Translations under genes and position numbers: made by a program
Assembly (NCBI GenBank): GCA_021414185.1
Contig: JAIOOZ010000056.1
Coordinates: 1-22,286, forward strand
Reading direction: 5' to 3'
Source: Betaproteobacteria bacterium
Lineage (GTDB): Bacteria; Pseudomonadota; Gammaproteobacteria; Burkholderiales; SG8-41
DNA length: 22,286 nt
Part shown: positions 1 to 7,155 of the stretch, piece by piece
How positions within the stretch are numbered: the first letter of the stretch is position 1
How the letters are laid out: every line of letters begins with the position of its first letter
Notes under the pieces: generated by a model
Seen by the model: only the letters and a program-made list of their open reading frames with translations
Database searches by the model: none
Told to the model about the DNA's origin: nothing

Positions 1-405
1 CATGTCGGCGATTTCGAGCCCCTGCTCGCCATTGTCCGGCTGCGAAATCAGCAGTTCCTGCACGTTGACGCCGAGTTTTTGCGCGTACTGCGGATCAAGC
101 GCGTGTTCCGCGTCGATAAACGCCGCGGTGCCGCCGAGTTTTTGCATCTGCGCAATCACCGACAGCGTCAGCGTCGTTTTGCCCGAGGATTCCGGACCGT
201 AGATTTCGATAATGCGGCCGCGCGGCAACCCGCCAACACCGAGCGCGATATCGAGGCCAAGCGAACCGGTCGATACCACCTGGATGTCCCTGGCGACATC
301 GGCTTCGCCCAACCGCATGATGGAGCCTTTGCCGAACTGCTTTTCGATTTGCGACAGCGCTGCTGCGAGTGCTTTTGACTTGTTTTCGTCCATGATTTGT
401 CCCAT
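1..405 (-). CDS. recA: Recombinase RecA, N-terminal 135 residues (gene cut by window edge)
   Basis: RecA is the DNA-dependent ATPase that forms filaments on single-stranded DNA, pairs homologous strands and triggers LexA self-cleavage. The visible part holds the N-terminal helix (MDENKSKALAAAL), the GSIMRLG segment and the Walker A loop GPESSGKTTL, followed by the FIDAEHALDP stretch typical of bacterial RecA. The reading frame is open to base 1. I chose the ATG at 405 because GGAGG lies five bases upstream; an internal ATG at 393 would give the more usual MDENK start. It follows pncC after 110 bases, an order common in proteobacteria. I found no CTGT-N8-ACAG LexA operator in that gap. The remainder of the gene lies left of the window. 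Confidence 0.97.
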   Translation of the reverse strand, partial: MGQIMDENKSKALAAALSQIEKQFGKGSIMRLGEADVARDIQVVSTGSLGLDIALGVGGLPRGRIIEIYGPESSGKTTLTLSVIAQMQKLGGTAAFIDAEHALDPQYAQKLGVNVQELLISQPDNGEQGLEIADM

Positions 406-515
406 TTGAGCCTCCCGAATTATCGCATACTCTGACGCCGACCCAGCGCCGATGTAAGCGCCATGACGCGATAACGCGGGCAGCAATGCGGCAGATGACG
501 ACTAGGACTTTGGTA

Positions 516-1013
516 CTACTTGTCCTGCTCGACCAGCGCCAGCAGGCCGGCGAGAGAGCGCTCGACCGTATGCCTGCGAACCGCCTCGCGGTCACCCGCG
601 AAATGCCGGGTTTCGGCCATGGGCGCACTGCCCTTCAGGCCCCATGCAATACATACGGTGCCGACCGGCTTGGCAGGCGTGCCGCCGGCTGGCCCGGCAA
701 CACCGCTCACCGCGACGGCAACCTGGGCGTGGCTGTGAGCAAGCGCCCCTGCCACCATGGCTTTGACGGTTTCTTCGGATACGGCGCCGAATTTCTGCAG
801 CGTGCCTGCGGGCACGCCGAGCATTTCGCACTTGGCCACGTTCGTGTACGTGATGAAGCCCCGCTCGTACCATTCAGAACTGCCGGGCACCGCGGTCACC
901 GCCTCGCCTATCCAGCCGCCGGTACACGATTCCGCAGTCGCCAGAGTGAAGCCGCACGCCTTTAACGCCGCGCCGACTTCGACGGCGAGTTCATACAGCC
1001 GTTTATCCGCCAT
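516..1013 (-). CDS. pncC: Nicotinamide-nucleotide amidohydrolase PncC (CinA C-terminal family)
   Basis: PncC deamidates nicotinamide mononucleotide to nicotinic acid mononucleotide and so recycles NAD breakdown products in the cytoplasm. The 165-residue protein is the stand-alone CinA C-terminal domain. It has the family motif AESCTGG with the conserved serine at about residue 29, Tyr56 and Lys61 in the ITYTNVAK region, and the GVAGPAGGTPAKPVGTV segment at 104-120. There is no N-terminal MoCF-like (COG1058) domain, so this is the short form. The ATG lies three bases after the pgpA stop, so it is probably translated as part of the rib-nusB-thiL-pgpA operon. The gene often sits next to recA in proteobacteria, as here. 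Confidence 0.93.
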   Translation of the reverse strand: MADKRLYELAVEVGAALKACGFTLATAESCTGGWIGEAVTAVPGSSEWYERGFITYTNVAKCEMLGVPAGTLQKFGAVSEETVKAMVAGALAHSHAQVAVAVSGVAGPAGGTPAKPVGTVCIAWGLKGSAPMAETRHFAGDREAVRRHTVERSLAGLLALVEQDK

Positions 1014-1016
1014 TTC

Positions 1017-1514
1017 TCATCCGTCCGTCAGAAGTTTGATCAGCGCCAGTACCAGCAGCGTGTAGAACGCCGCCAGCAAGTCGTCGAACATCACGCCGAA
1101 ACCGCTTTTCAGCCTGCGGTCGAAATAACGGATCGGCGGCGGCTTCAGGATATCAAACAGCCGGAACAGCAGGAACGCGCCCGCCTGCCACAGCCAGCCG
1201 TCGGGAGTGAAAACAAGCACCAGCGCGAAGGCGACGACTTCGTCCCACACCATCGCGCCGTGATCGGCGACACCCAGTGCGCGGCCGGTGGCCCCGCATG
1301 CCCACATGCCAATTAAAAATCCGCCGCCTATGAGGGCCAGCAGCACCGGCGCCGTAAACGACGATGCGAGCAGCCAATAGATGGGGAATGCCAGCAGGGT
1401 GCCGGCGGTCCCCGGCGCGACCGGCGCCAGCCCCGCACCCGCGCCCAGCGCAATCACATGCGCCGGATGCCGCAGCATGAAGCGCAAATTCGGCGGCAGC
1501 ACTGTTTCAGGCAA
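1017..1514 (-). CDS. pgpA: Phosphatidylglycerophosphatase A
   Basis: PgpA removes the phosphate from phosphatidylglycerophosphate to give phosphatidylglycerol at the inner membrane. The protein is about 165 residues, close to the usual family length. It shows the characteristic N-terminal segment with GAGLAPVAPGTAGTL, the DEVVAF acidic motif, and FRLFDILKPPPIRYFD near residue 120, with hydrophobic membrane segments between them. The start is uncertain. A TTG at 1514 overlaps the thiL stop by eight bases and has GGAGG some 11 bases upstream; an ATG at 1478 would shorten the protein by 12 residues but has no visible ribosome binding site. Overlap with thiL and the three-base gap to pncC indicate cotranscription. 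Confidence 0.92.
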   Translation of the reverse strand: MPETVLPPNLRFMLRHPAHVIALGAGAGLAPVAPGTAGTLLAFPIYWLLASSFTAPVLLALIGGGFLIGMWACGATGRALGVADHGAMVWDEVVAFALVLVFTPDGWLWQAGAFLLFRLFDILKPPPIRYFDRRLKSGFGVMFDDLLAAFYTLLVLALIKLLTDG

Positions 1515-2478
1515 AATGATCGTAACCTCCGCGCACCACCCGCAGCGCGGCGCCGTCGGGCGCGCGCACGATGAGCCGCGGCAGCGCCTTCCGGTATGCG
1601 CCCACGCTGCCGATGCGGGTCACCTTGACGCGGACTTCGCGGCCGAGACGCGCAATGCGCTCGCGCGCGGACCGCGGCGCGGTAAAGCACAATTCGTAAT
1701 CATCCCCGCCCGCCAGCAACGCGCTGCAGGCAACGACGCGATCGAGGTAGCGGCGCAGGATGGCAGACGCCGGCAATGCGGCGAGTTCGATTTCGGCAGC
1801 GACATCCGAACTTTCAAGAATATGACCGAGATCGGCGAGCAGGCCATCCGAGACGTCGATGGCACTGTGCGCGACACCGCGCAACGCGCGGCCCAGCACC
1901 ACGCGCGGCTGTGGGCTGTGCAGTCGCGCGGCGCAACTTGCGAGTTCGGCCGGCTTGAGCTTGATGCGCCGTTTCAACGCGGCCAGCGCCAATGCAGCAT
2001 CGCCCAGTGTGCCCGATACCCAGATATCGTCGCCACGGCGCGCGCCGTCGCGGCGCAACGCCTTGCCGTGCGGCGTTTCGCCCATGATCTGCACGCAGAT
2101 ATTGAGCGGCCCGCGCGTCGTATCGCCGCCGATGAGATCAACGTCGAAGCGCCGCGCGAGAGCCATGAAACCGCGCGAGAACGCCCGCACCCAGCGCGCG
2201 TCCGCCGCCGGCAAAGCCAATGCGAGCGTTGCCCAGCGCGGGGTCGCGCCCATCGCCGCCATGTCCGAGAGATTCACTGCGAGCGCTTTGTGGCCGAGCA
2301 GACGCGGATCTGCGTCGCGAAAAAAATGCCGGCCTGCGACCAGCATATCGGCGGAAACCACCAGATCGTGGCCGCGTTTTACCCTGACGAGCGCGGCGTC
2401 GTCGCCAACCCCAAGGACCGCATGCCGCGTGCGGTGGGTGAAGTAACGACCGATCAGCTCAAATTCCGAAGTGGCCAC
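1507..2478 (-). CDS. thiL: Thiamine-monophosphate kinase
   Basis: ThiL phosphorylates thiamine monophosphate to thiamine diphosphate using ATP, the last step of cofactor synthesis. The sequence has the AIRS/PurM-like kinase pattern: SEFELIGRYF at the N-terminus, the Mg-binding VGDDAA motif at about residues 24-29, VNLSDMAAMGATP, LIGGDTTRG, AIDVSDGLLADLGH and GGDDYELCF. An ATG at 2538 would add 20 non-homologous residues and overlap the preceding gene by 56 bases. I prefer the GTG at 2478, which gives a 323-residue protein starting M-ATSEFELI, four bases after the preceding stop and close to the family length. No good Shine-Dalgarno sequence precedes it, so translational coupling is likely. 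Confidence 0.94.
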   Translation of the reverse strand: MATSEFELIGRYFTHRTRHAVLGVGDDAALVRVKRGHDLVVSADMLVAGRHFFRDADPRLLGHKALAVNLSDMAAMGATPRWATLALALPAADARWVRAFSRGFMALARRFDVDLIGGDTTRGPLNICVQIMGETPHGKALRRDGARRGDDIWVSGTLGDAALALAALKRRIKLKPAELASCAARLHSPQPRVVLGRALRGVAHSAIDVSDGLLADLGHILESSDVAAEIELAALPASAILRRYLDRVVACSALLAGGDDYELCFTAPRSARERIARLGREVRVKVTRIGSVGAYRKALPRLIVRAPDGAALRVVRGGYDHFA

Positions 2479-2482
2479 GTAA

Positions 2483-2731
2483 TTACGGGCGTTGAACCGG
2501 GTCGCTGCCCTGCTCCTGCTTGCCGGGATTGTTGGCAAGCCATCTTTGCTTGAGCGAATACGGCAGGTAGAAATCGACCGCCGCGAACACGAAAAATATG
2601 ATTCCCAGCGTGCGCGCGGTGTCCGGCGGCAGGAAAGACAGCCCCTCGATCAGTACAAAAAGGCCGAGCAGCGCATTGATGATGCCGCCCGCGTAAAACA
2701 ACATGATCTTGCGTTTGAGTTTTTCGTCCAT
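2483..2731 (-). CDS. Small two-helix membrane protein of unknown function
   Basis: This 82-residue protein is not one I recognise by name. It begins with a basic segment (MDEKLKRKIM), then a hydrophobic stretch at about residues 10-32, a short loop (LPPDTARTL), a second hydrophobic stretch at about 40-58, and a hydrophilic tail rich in Gln, Lys and Pro. It is probably an inner-membrane protein with two helices and both ends in the cytoplasm. The ATG at 2731 is favoured over the upstream TTG at 2746 because GGAG lies six bases before it. It sits between nusB and thiL, genes that are adjacent in many proteobacteria, 21 bases after nusB and four before thiL. It is therefore a real operon member, although its role is unknown. 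Confidence 0.8.
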   Translation of the reverse strand: MDEKLKRKIMLFYAGGIINALLGLFVLIEGLSFLPPDTARTLGIIFFVFAAVDFYLPYSLKQRWLANNPGKQEQGSDPVQRP

Positions 2732-2752
2732 CGACTGCTCCGCCAAAAAAAC

Positions 2753-3205
2753 CTACCGGCGCACTATCTCCAGCGGCCGTTTATCTGCCGCCAGCTTGTC
2801 GAGCACGCCGTTCACGTATTTGAAGCCGTCGGTGCCGCCGTAACTCTTGGCGAGCTCGACCGCTTCGTTGATCACGACCCGGTACGGAATGTCGGCCTGG
2901 TTCTCCAGCTCGTATGCCGCGATAAACAATATCGCGCGCTCGACCGGGGAGAGCTCCGCGCACTTGCGATCCAAATAAGGCTGCAACGCTTCCTCCAGCC
3001 GCCCGGACTCGCGTATCGTGCCGGCCAATAGCGAGGAAAAATAAGGGCGGTCCGTTTTGTCGAATCCCTTGGCCACTGCCATCTGGCTCTCGATGGTTGC
3101 CGCGTCGGTGCCGGCAAGCTGCCATTGATAGAGGCCCTGCATGGCGAATTCGCGCGACCGCCGGCGGCTCGTTTTATGCACCGTCGGTGCCGCGATGCGC
3201 GTCAT
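2753..3205 (-). CDS. nusB: Transcription antitermination factor NusB
   Basis: NusB pairs with S10 (NusE) on boxA RNA in the antitermination complex that keeps RNA polymerase moving through rRNA operons. The 150-residue protein has the family hallmarks: basic N-terminus with RRRSREFAMQGLYQWQL, the central SPVERAILFIAAYEL helix, and VVINEAVELAKSYGGTDGFKYVNGVLDKLA near the C-terminus. The ATG at 3205 overlaps the ribH stop in an ATGA, which means coupled translation. The ribH-nusB pair is widely conserved. Confidence 0.96.
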   Translation of the reverse strand: MTRIAAPTVHKTSRRRSREFAMQGLYQWQLAGTDAATIESQMAVAKGFDKTDRPYFSSLLAGTIRESGRLEEALQPYLDRKCAELSPVERAILFIAAYELENQADIPYRVVINEAVELAKSYGGTDGFKYVNGVLDKLAADKRPLEIVRR

Positions 3206-3678
3206 TTCGATTCGACTTCGCGCAACAGGTTTGCCATTTCCACCGCGACCGCCGCGCAGTCGGCGCCTTTTTGCGCCATGCGCGCCGTGGCCTGGTCGTC
3301 GTTCTCGGTGGTGAGTATGCCGTTGGCGATCGGGATGCCGGTATCGAGCTGCACCGCCATGATGCCGCGCGCCGACTCGTTGGCAACGATTTCAAAATGA
3401 TAGGTTTCGCCGCGGATCACGGCGCCGAGCGCGATCAAAGCATCGTAGCCGTCGGACACCGCCATCTGCTGGAGTATCAGCGGCGCTTCCAGCGCGCCGG
3501 GCACGCTGACTATCGTGACATCATCGGGGCTCACGCCCAGCTTCGTGAGTTCCGCAGTGCAGCTCGCGAGCAGCCCGTCGCCGATATCCGCGTTGAAACG
3601 CGCGACGACTATGCCGATGCGCAGGCCCTCGCCCTCGGCGCCCGCTTCTATCTCTTCCATTTCGTCGTATTTAGTCAT
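3202..3678 (-). CDS. ribH: 6,7-dimethyl-8-ribityllumazine synthase
   Basis: RibH condenses 5-amino-6-ribitylaminouracil with 3,4-dihydroxy-2-butanone 4-phosphate to make the lumazine precursor of riboflavin. The 158-residue sequence has RIGIVVARFNADI (substrate-binding strand), VPGALEAPLILQQMA, and GAVIRGETYHFEIVANESARGI with the conserved catalytic-site histidine. The N-terminal 15 residues (MTKYDEMEEIEAGAEG) are unusually acidic and may be a disordered tail. It starts nine bases after ribBA; the spacer has only a weak AGG-type ribosome binding site. It overlaps nusB by four bases. Confidence 0.97.
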   Translation of the reverse strand: MTKYDEMEEIEAGAEGEGLRIGIVVARFNADIGDGLLASCTAELTKLGVSPDDVTIVSVPGALEAPLILQQMAVSDGYDALIALGAVIRGETYHFEIVANESARGIMAVQLDTGIPIANGILTTENDDQATARMAQKGADCAAVAVEMANLLREVESK

Positions 3679-3687
3679 TTGCCTGCT

Positions 3688-4788
3688 CTATTTGACGACG
3701 TCTTCCGGCTGCAAATACCCCGTCACCTGCAGATCGAATCCCGCCATGCTCGGCATTCTACGTTGCTTCGCGAGCAAACGCATTTTTGCGACCTTCAGAT
3801 CGCGCAGGATTTGCGCGCCAATACCGTAAGTACGCAGCGCATTCTTCTGCGGCGCCGCTATCGCCCCCGGCTGGGCGCGCTCCACCAGATCGGCCGCCGA
3901 TTCGGGGCGGTGCAGAAGCACAATCACGCCGCATTCGGCGCGGCTCACTGCCGCCAGCGCCTGGTTGAAGTTCCACGAATGGCTGGCACTCTTTACGTCG
4001 AGCAAATCGATTATCGACAACGGCTCATGCACGCGCACCAATACTTCGACATCCGGCTTGATTTTCCCTTTCACCAGCGCAAGGTGGGTCGCCTGCCCGA
4101 TCTTGTCGCTGTAGACGACGAGACGGAACTTCCCGTGCACGGTCTCGATATCACGCTCGGACACGCGGCTCACCAGCGATTCGGTGCGGCTGCGGTAATG
4201 GATGAGATCGGCAATAGTGCCGATCTTGATATTGTGCTCGCGTCCGAACTCGATCAAATCCGGCAGACGCGCCATCTCGCCATTGTCTTTGAGGATTTCG
4301 CAAATCACGGACGCGGGCGTCGCACCGGCCAGCGCCGCGAGGTCGCAGCCCGCTTCTGTGTGCCCAGCGCGCACCAGCACGCCGCCGTTCTGCGCCAGCA
4401 GCGGAAAAATATGCCCGGGCTGCACGATGTCCGCCGGACTCGCATCCGCGCGGACTGCGGCTTGCACCGTACGCGCACGGTCGGCTGCGGAAATGCCGGT
4501 CGTCACACCTTCCGCCGCTTCGATGGACACCGTGAAGTTGGTGCCTAGCGGCGCATTGTTGGTCGCAACCATGGGCGCCAGATTGAGACTGCGGCATTTC
4601 TGTTCGGTCAGCGTGAGGCAGATGAGCCCGCGGCCGTAGCGCGCCATGAAATTAATTGCTTCGGGCGTGACGAAATCCGCCGCCAGCACAAGGTCGCCTT
4701 CGTTCTCGCGGTCTTCCTCATCGACTAGGATGACCATTTTGCCGGCGCGGATGTCGGCGATGATTTCGGTGGTAGTGCTGACTGCCAT
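3688..4788 (-). CDS. ribBA: 3,4-dihydroxy-2-butanone 4-phosphate synthase with degenerate GTP cyclohydrolase II-like C-terminal domain
   Basis: The N-terminal domain (about residues 1-205) converts ribulose 5-phosphate to 3,4-dihydroxy-2-butanone 4-phosphate and formate. It has DEEDRENEGDL at 23-33, the FTVSIEA segment, DRARTV, and the GHTEAGCDLA active-site motif at about 142-151. The C-terminal domain (about 209-366) aligns with GTP cyclohydrolase II in general pattern (VHGKFRLVVYSD, LVRVHE, TYGIGAQIL). However, the stretch at 253-285, where the three zinc-binding cysteines should lie, has none. This resembles the RibBX-type proteins described in some proteobacteria, whose second domain has no cyclohydrolase activity. 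A separate RibA is expected elsewhere. It lies nine bases after ribE. Confidence 0.95.
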   Translation of the reverse strand: MAVSTTTEIIADIRAGKMVILVDEEDRENEGDLVLAADFVTPEAINFMARYGRGLICLTLTEQKCRSLNLAPMVATNNAPLGTNFTVSIEAAEGVTTGISAADRARTVQAAVRADASPADIVQPGHIFPLLAQNGGVLVRAGHTEAGCDLAALAGATPASVICEILKDNGEMARLPDLIEFGREHNIKIGTIADLIHYRSRTESLVSRVSERDIETVHGKFRLVVYSDKIGQATHLALVKGKIKPDVEVLVRVHEPLSIIDLLDVKSASHSWNFNQALAAVSRAECGVIVLLHRPESAADLVERAQPGAIAAPQKNALRTYGIGAQILRDLKVAKMRLLAKQRRMPSMAGFDLQVTGYLQPEDVVK

Positions 4789-4797
4789 GATTTACGT

Positions 4798-5388
4798 TTA
4801 ATCCTTGAATGCGGCCAAACGCTCGGCGTAACGCGCGAGCATATCGACTTCGATGTTGATTTTCGTGCCTGCCGTGAGCGCGTGCAGGTTGGTGGCGGAG
4901 AGCGTATGCGGAATGAGATTGATCTCGAACCGCGCGCCATCCACCTTGTTGACCGTCAAGCTTACGCCATTCACGGCGACCGAACCCTTGCGCGCAATAT
5001 ATCTGGCAAGCTCGCGCGGCGCTTCGATCACCAGCTTGCGGTTGTCGCCGGCGGCGTCGAACCCTGCGACGCTGCCGACGCCATCGACGTGCCCGCTCAC
5101 CAAATGGCCGTCGAGACGGTCGGAAAGGCGCAGGGATTTCTCAAGGTTCACGGCCGCGCCCTGCGCATATCCCGCCGTGCACGCGAGCGTCTCGCGCGAC
5201 ACGTCGAAGTGCAACTGCTGTCCGCTCATCGAAATCACAGTCAGGCACGCGCCATTGACCGCGATACTATCGCCTATCTTTACGTCGGCCAGCGGTAGCG
5301 CTCCGGCGTCGACGGCAACGCGCACGCCTCCTGCCGAGGGATGGACCTCGCGCACGCTACCTACCGCTGCAATGATCCCGGTAAACAT
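4798..5388 (-). CDS. ribE: Riboflavin synthase, alpha chain
   Basis: This enzyme dismutates two molecules of 6,7-dimethyl-8-ribityllumazine to riboflavin and the ribitylamino-uracil precursor. The 196-residue protein starts with the invariant MFTGII. It has two tandem lumazine-binding repeats, each with its own signature: VNGACLTV at about 44-51 and VNGVSLTV at about 139-146, with GHLVSGHVDG between them at 94-103. A longer reading frame reaches 5532, but its extra 48 residues are only the shadow of ribD. The ATG at 5388 lies two bases after the ribD stop. It is called ribE here following common bacterial usage; the E. coli name is ribC. Confidence 0.96.
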   Translation of the reverse strand: MFTGIIAAVGSVREVHPSAGGVRVAVDAGALPLADVKIGDSIAVNGACLTVISMSGQQLHFDVSRETLACTAGYAQGAAVNLEKSLRLSDRLDGHLVSGHVDGVGSVAGFDAAGDNRKLVIEAPRELARYIARKGSVAVNGVSLTVNKVDGARFEINLIPHTLSATNLHALTAGTKINIEVDMLARYAERLAAFKD

Positions 5389-5390
5389 AT

Positions 5391-6482
5391 TTACGTCGCC
5401 GCCCAGCCGGCCATGATACGGATATCGCCGCCTATCTTGCGCATATCGCTGATCGCCAGGTTGCGCCGCGCCGCGAGATCGGCGAGTTCCGGCAGATCGG
5501 CCATGCCGCGCGCGCGGTCGCCGATAAGGCAAGGCGCTAAATAGAGCAGCAATTCATCGACGCAGCCTTCGTTAAGCAAAGAGCCATTCAGTTTGTGACC
5601 GGCTTCGACGTGCAGTTCATTGATACCGCGCCGGCCCAGTTCCTGCATCAGCGCCGGCAATTCAACCTTGCCTGCCGCGTTGGGCAGCACCAGTATCTCC
5701 GCACCCTTGTCCTGCAAGCGCGCGGCTTTCGCCTGGTCCGCGACCGCGCAAACAACGAGCACGCCGCCGCCTTCGAGGACGCGCGCGGCAAGCGGCAACT
5801 CCAGGCGGCTGTCGATCACCACGCGCAGCGGCTGGCGCGATGTCGCCACCGCGCGCACCGTCAATTGCGGATCGTCGTCACGCACGGTACCGATGCCGGT
5901 CAATACCGCGCACGACCGCGCACGCCAATGATGCCCGTCGTTGCGTGCCGCTTCGCCCGTAATCCATTGGCTCTTGCCGTTCATCAACGCGGTCTTGCCG
6001 TCAAGACTGGCGGCGATTTTCATGCGCGCCCACGGCCGGCCGCGCGTGATGCGCGAAATGAATCCGCGGTTGATGGCTTGCGCTTCGTTTTCCAGCACAC
6101 CCGTCTCAACTGCCATGCCTGCCTGCCGGAGGCGCGCCATGCCCTGCCCTGCAGTACGCGGATCGGGATCGTGCATCGCCGCCACCACTCTCGTAACGCC
6201 TGCTGCAATCAGCGCTTCATCGCAAGGCGGCGTGCGGCCTTGATGATGGCAGGGTTCGAGCGTCACATAAGCGGTCGCACCTCGGGCACGGCTGCCAGCC
6301 GCCTGCAGGGCCACGACTTCGGCGTGGGGACCACCGGCGCGCTCATGCCAGCCTTCGCCGACTACCGCGCCATCGCGCACCATCACGCAGCCGACGCGCG
6401 GATTGGGCGTCGTCGTGTACAGGCCGCGTTCCGCGAGCTTGAGCGCGCGTGCCATGAATTCATTGTCCGCTGCACTGCTCAT
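5391..6482 (-). CDS. ribD: Bifunctional diaminohydroxyphosphoribosylaminopyrimidine deaminase / 5-amino-6-(5-phosphoribosylamino)uracil reductase
   Basis: RibD carries out the second and third steps of riboflavin synthesis. The N-terminal deaminase domain has the zinc motif HAE (His53, Glu55) and PCHHQGRTPPC with Cys78 and Cys87 as the other ligands. The C-terminal reductase domain begins near residue 150 (MKIAASLDGKTAL, SQWITG, LTGIGTVRDDDPQLTVR) and ends with the VDELLLYLAPCLIGDRARG segment. The start at 6482 gives MSSAADNEFMARALKLAERG, matching the family; an upstream in-frame extension to 6551 runs through an intergenic repeat and is rejected. No clear ribosome binding site is seen. The gene is the first of the tight rib operon; 108 bases containing a large inverted repeat separate it from nrdR. 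I see no FMN riboswitch upstream. Confidence 0.95.
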   Translation of the reverse strand: MSSAADNEFMARALKLAERGLYTTTPNPRVGCVMVRDGAVVGEGWHERAGGPHAEVVALQAAGSRARGATAYVTLEPCHHQGRTPPCDEALIAAGVTRVVAAMHDPDPRTAGQGMARLRQAGMAVETGVLENEAQAINRGFISRITRGRPWARMKIAASLDGKTALMNGKSQWITGEAARNDGHHWRARSCAVLTGIGTVRDDDPQLTVRAVATSRQPLRVVIDSRLELPLAARVLEGGGVLVVCAVADQAKAARLQDKGAEILVLPNAAGKVELPALMQELGRRGINELHVEAGHKLNGSLLNEGCVDELLLYLAPCLIGDRARGMADLPELADLAARRNLAISDMRKIGGDIRIMAGWAAT

Positions 6483-6503
6483 TGATTTTGAATCGCAAAA
6501 AAG

Positions 6504-6594
6504 CGTGAGGTGTGGGAGGTAAGGGGGGAGGAGAAAAAGCAAGCGAAGCATTGCTTTCCGCCTCTCGTCTCTCGCCTCACGCCTCTCGCCTCAC
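6504..6594. repeat. Intergenic inverted repeat, GAGGCGA family, copy 1
   Basis: A purine-rich left arm (6504-6533) and a pyrimidine-rich right arm (6558-6594) are imperfectly complementary. The right arm is a tandem array of 7-8 base units of the CGCCTCT / CGCCTCA type. Between them lies a core with a hairpin: AAAGCAA (6536-6542) pairs with TTGCTTT (6551-6557). The nrdR stop codon (6591-6593, minus strand) falls inside the outermost unit of the right arm. The element occupies nearly the whole nrdR-ribD gap. Confidence 0.85.
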
Positions 6595-7055
6595 TTCCTG
6601 CCCGCGGGCTTCTGGAATTCCTTGATGGCGTCCTGGAAATCGTCGACGTCCTGGAAGCTTTTATAGACCGACGCAAAACGGATGTAGGCGACTTTATCGA
6701 GCTTGTAGAGCTCCTTCATCACCATCTCGCCGACGCGCCGCGATTCGATTTCGCGCTCGCCCAGCGCCAGCACCTGCTGCGTGATAGTCGCCACCGCATC
6801 GTCCACCAGCGGGGTCGGCACCGGACGCTTGTGCAGCGCGCGCATGAAACCGGTGCGCAGCTTGTCGAGGTCGAACTCGGTGCGGCTGCCGTCCTGCTTC
6901 ACCAGCTGCGGCATGCGCAGCTCGACCGTTTCGTAGGTCGTGAAGCGCTTGTTGCACTCGGCGCAGCGCCGCCGCCGCCGGATGCTGTCGCCGTCGTCGT
7001 TGACCCGCGAATCGATGACCTGCGTGTCTTCGGCTTTGCAGAATGGGCAATGCAT
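6591..7055 (-). CDS. nrdR: Transcriptional repressor NrdR
   Basis: NrdR is the zinc-finger, ATP-cone repressor of ribonucleotide reductase genes; it binds NrdR boxes when loaded with ATP/dATP. The 154-residue protein has a four-cysteine zinc ribbon (Cys3, Cys6, Cys31, Cys34) with the RVNDDGDSIRRRRRC signature, then an ATP-cone domain from about residue 49 to 139 (VKQDGSRTEFDLDKL ... RFASVYKSFQD). Full length for the family. The start is fixed by the MHCPFC beginning. No Shine-Dalgarno sequence is visible. It lies between glyA and ribD, flanked on both sides by intergenic inverted repeats of the same family; the stop codon is within one of them. Confidence 0.97.
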   Translation of the reverse strand: MHCPFCKAEDTQVIDSRVNDDGDSIRRRRRCAECNKRFTTYETVELRMPQLVKQDGSRTEFDLDKLRTGFMRALHKRPVPTPLVDDAVATITQQVLALGEREIESRRVGEMVMKELYKLDKVAYIRFASVYKSFQDVDDFQDAIKEFQKPAGRK

Positions 7056-7068
7056 GGCTGGCTACGCC

Positions 7069-7155
7069 GTGAGGGGAGAGGCGTAAGGAGTGAGGCGTGC
7101 GCGCCTATGCGCGCCAGGTCTTTTCCCCTCTCTCCTCACCACTCTCTCCTCTCTA
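7069..7155. repeat. Intergenic inverted repeat, GAGGCGA family, copy 2
   Basis: Left arm 7069-7097 is purine-rich (GTGAGGGGAGAGGCG start) and right arm 7121-7154 is pyrimidine-rich, with tandem CTCTCCTC-type units. The core contains a perfect hairpin, GCGCGC (7099-7104), loop CTAT, GCGCGC (7109-7114). The stop codon of glyA (TAG, 7153-7155, minus strand) merges directly into the right arm. The element fills the gap between glyA and nrdR, which are transcribed in the same direction. Confidence 0.82.

Noticed and set aside
1381..2553. Long plus-strand open frame of 390 codons
   Set aside because: It is antisense to thiL and pgpA, is rich in Arg, Ala and His as expected for a GC-rich shadow frame, and resembles no family.
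3097..4548. Plus-strand open frame of 483 codons
   Set aside because: Shadow of ribH and ribBA, whose identities are certain; composition is typical of antisense frames in GC-rich DNA.
6483..6551. N-terminal extension of ribD (leucine-rich, signal-like)
   Set aside because: It is encoded by the intergenic repeat and upstream spacer; RibD is cytoplasmic and homology starts at 6482.
6504..7155. CRISPR array interpretation of the repeated GAGGCGA and CGCCTCT units
   Set aside because: The units are 7-9 bases without unique spacers, arranged as inverted arms around a core, and no cas genes are present.
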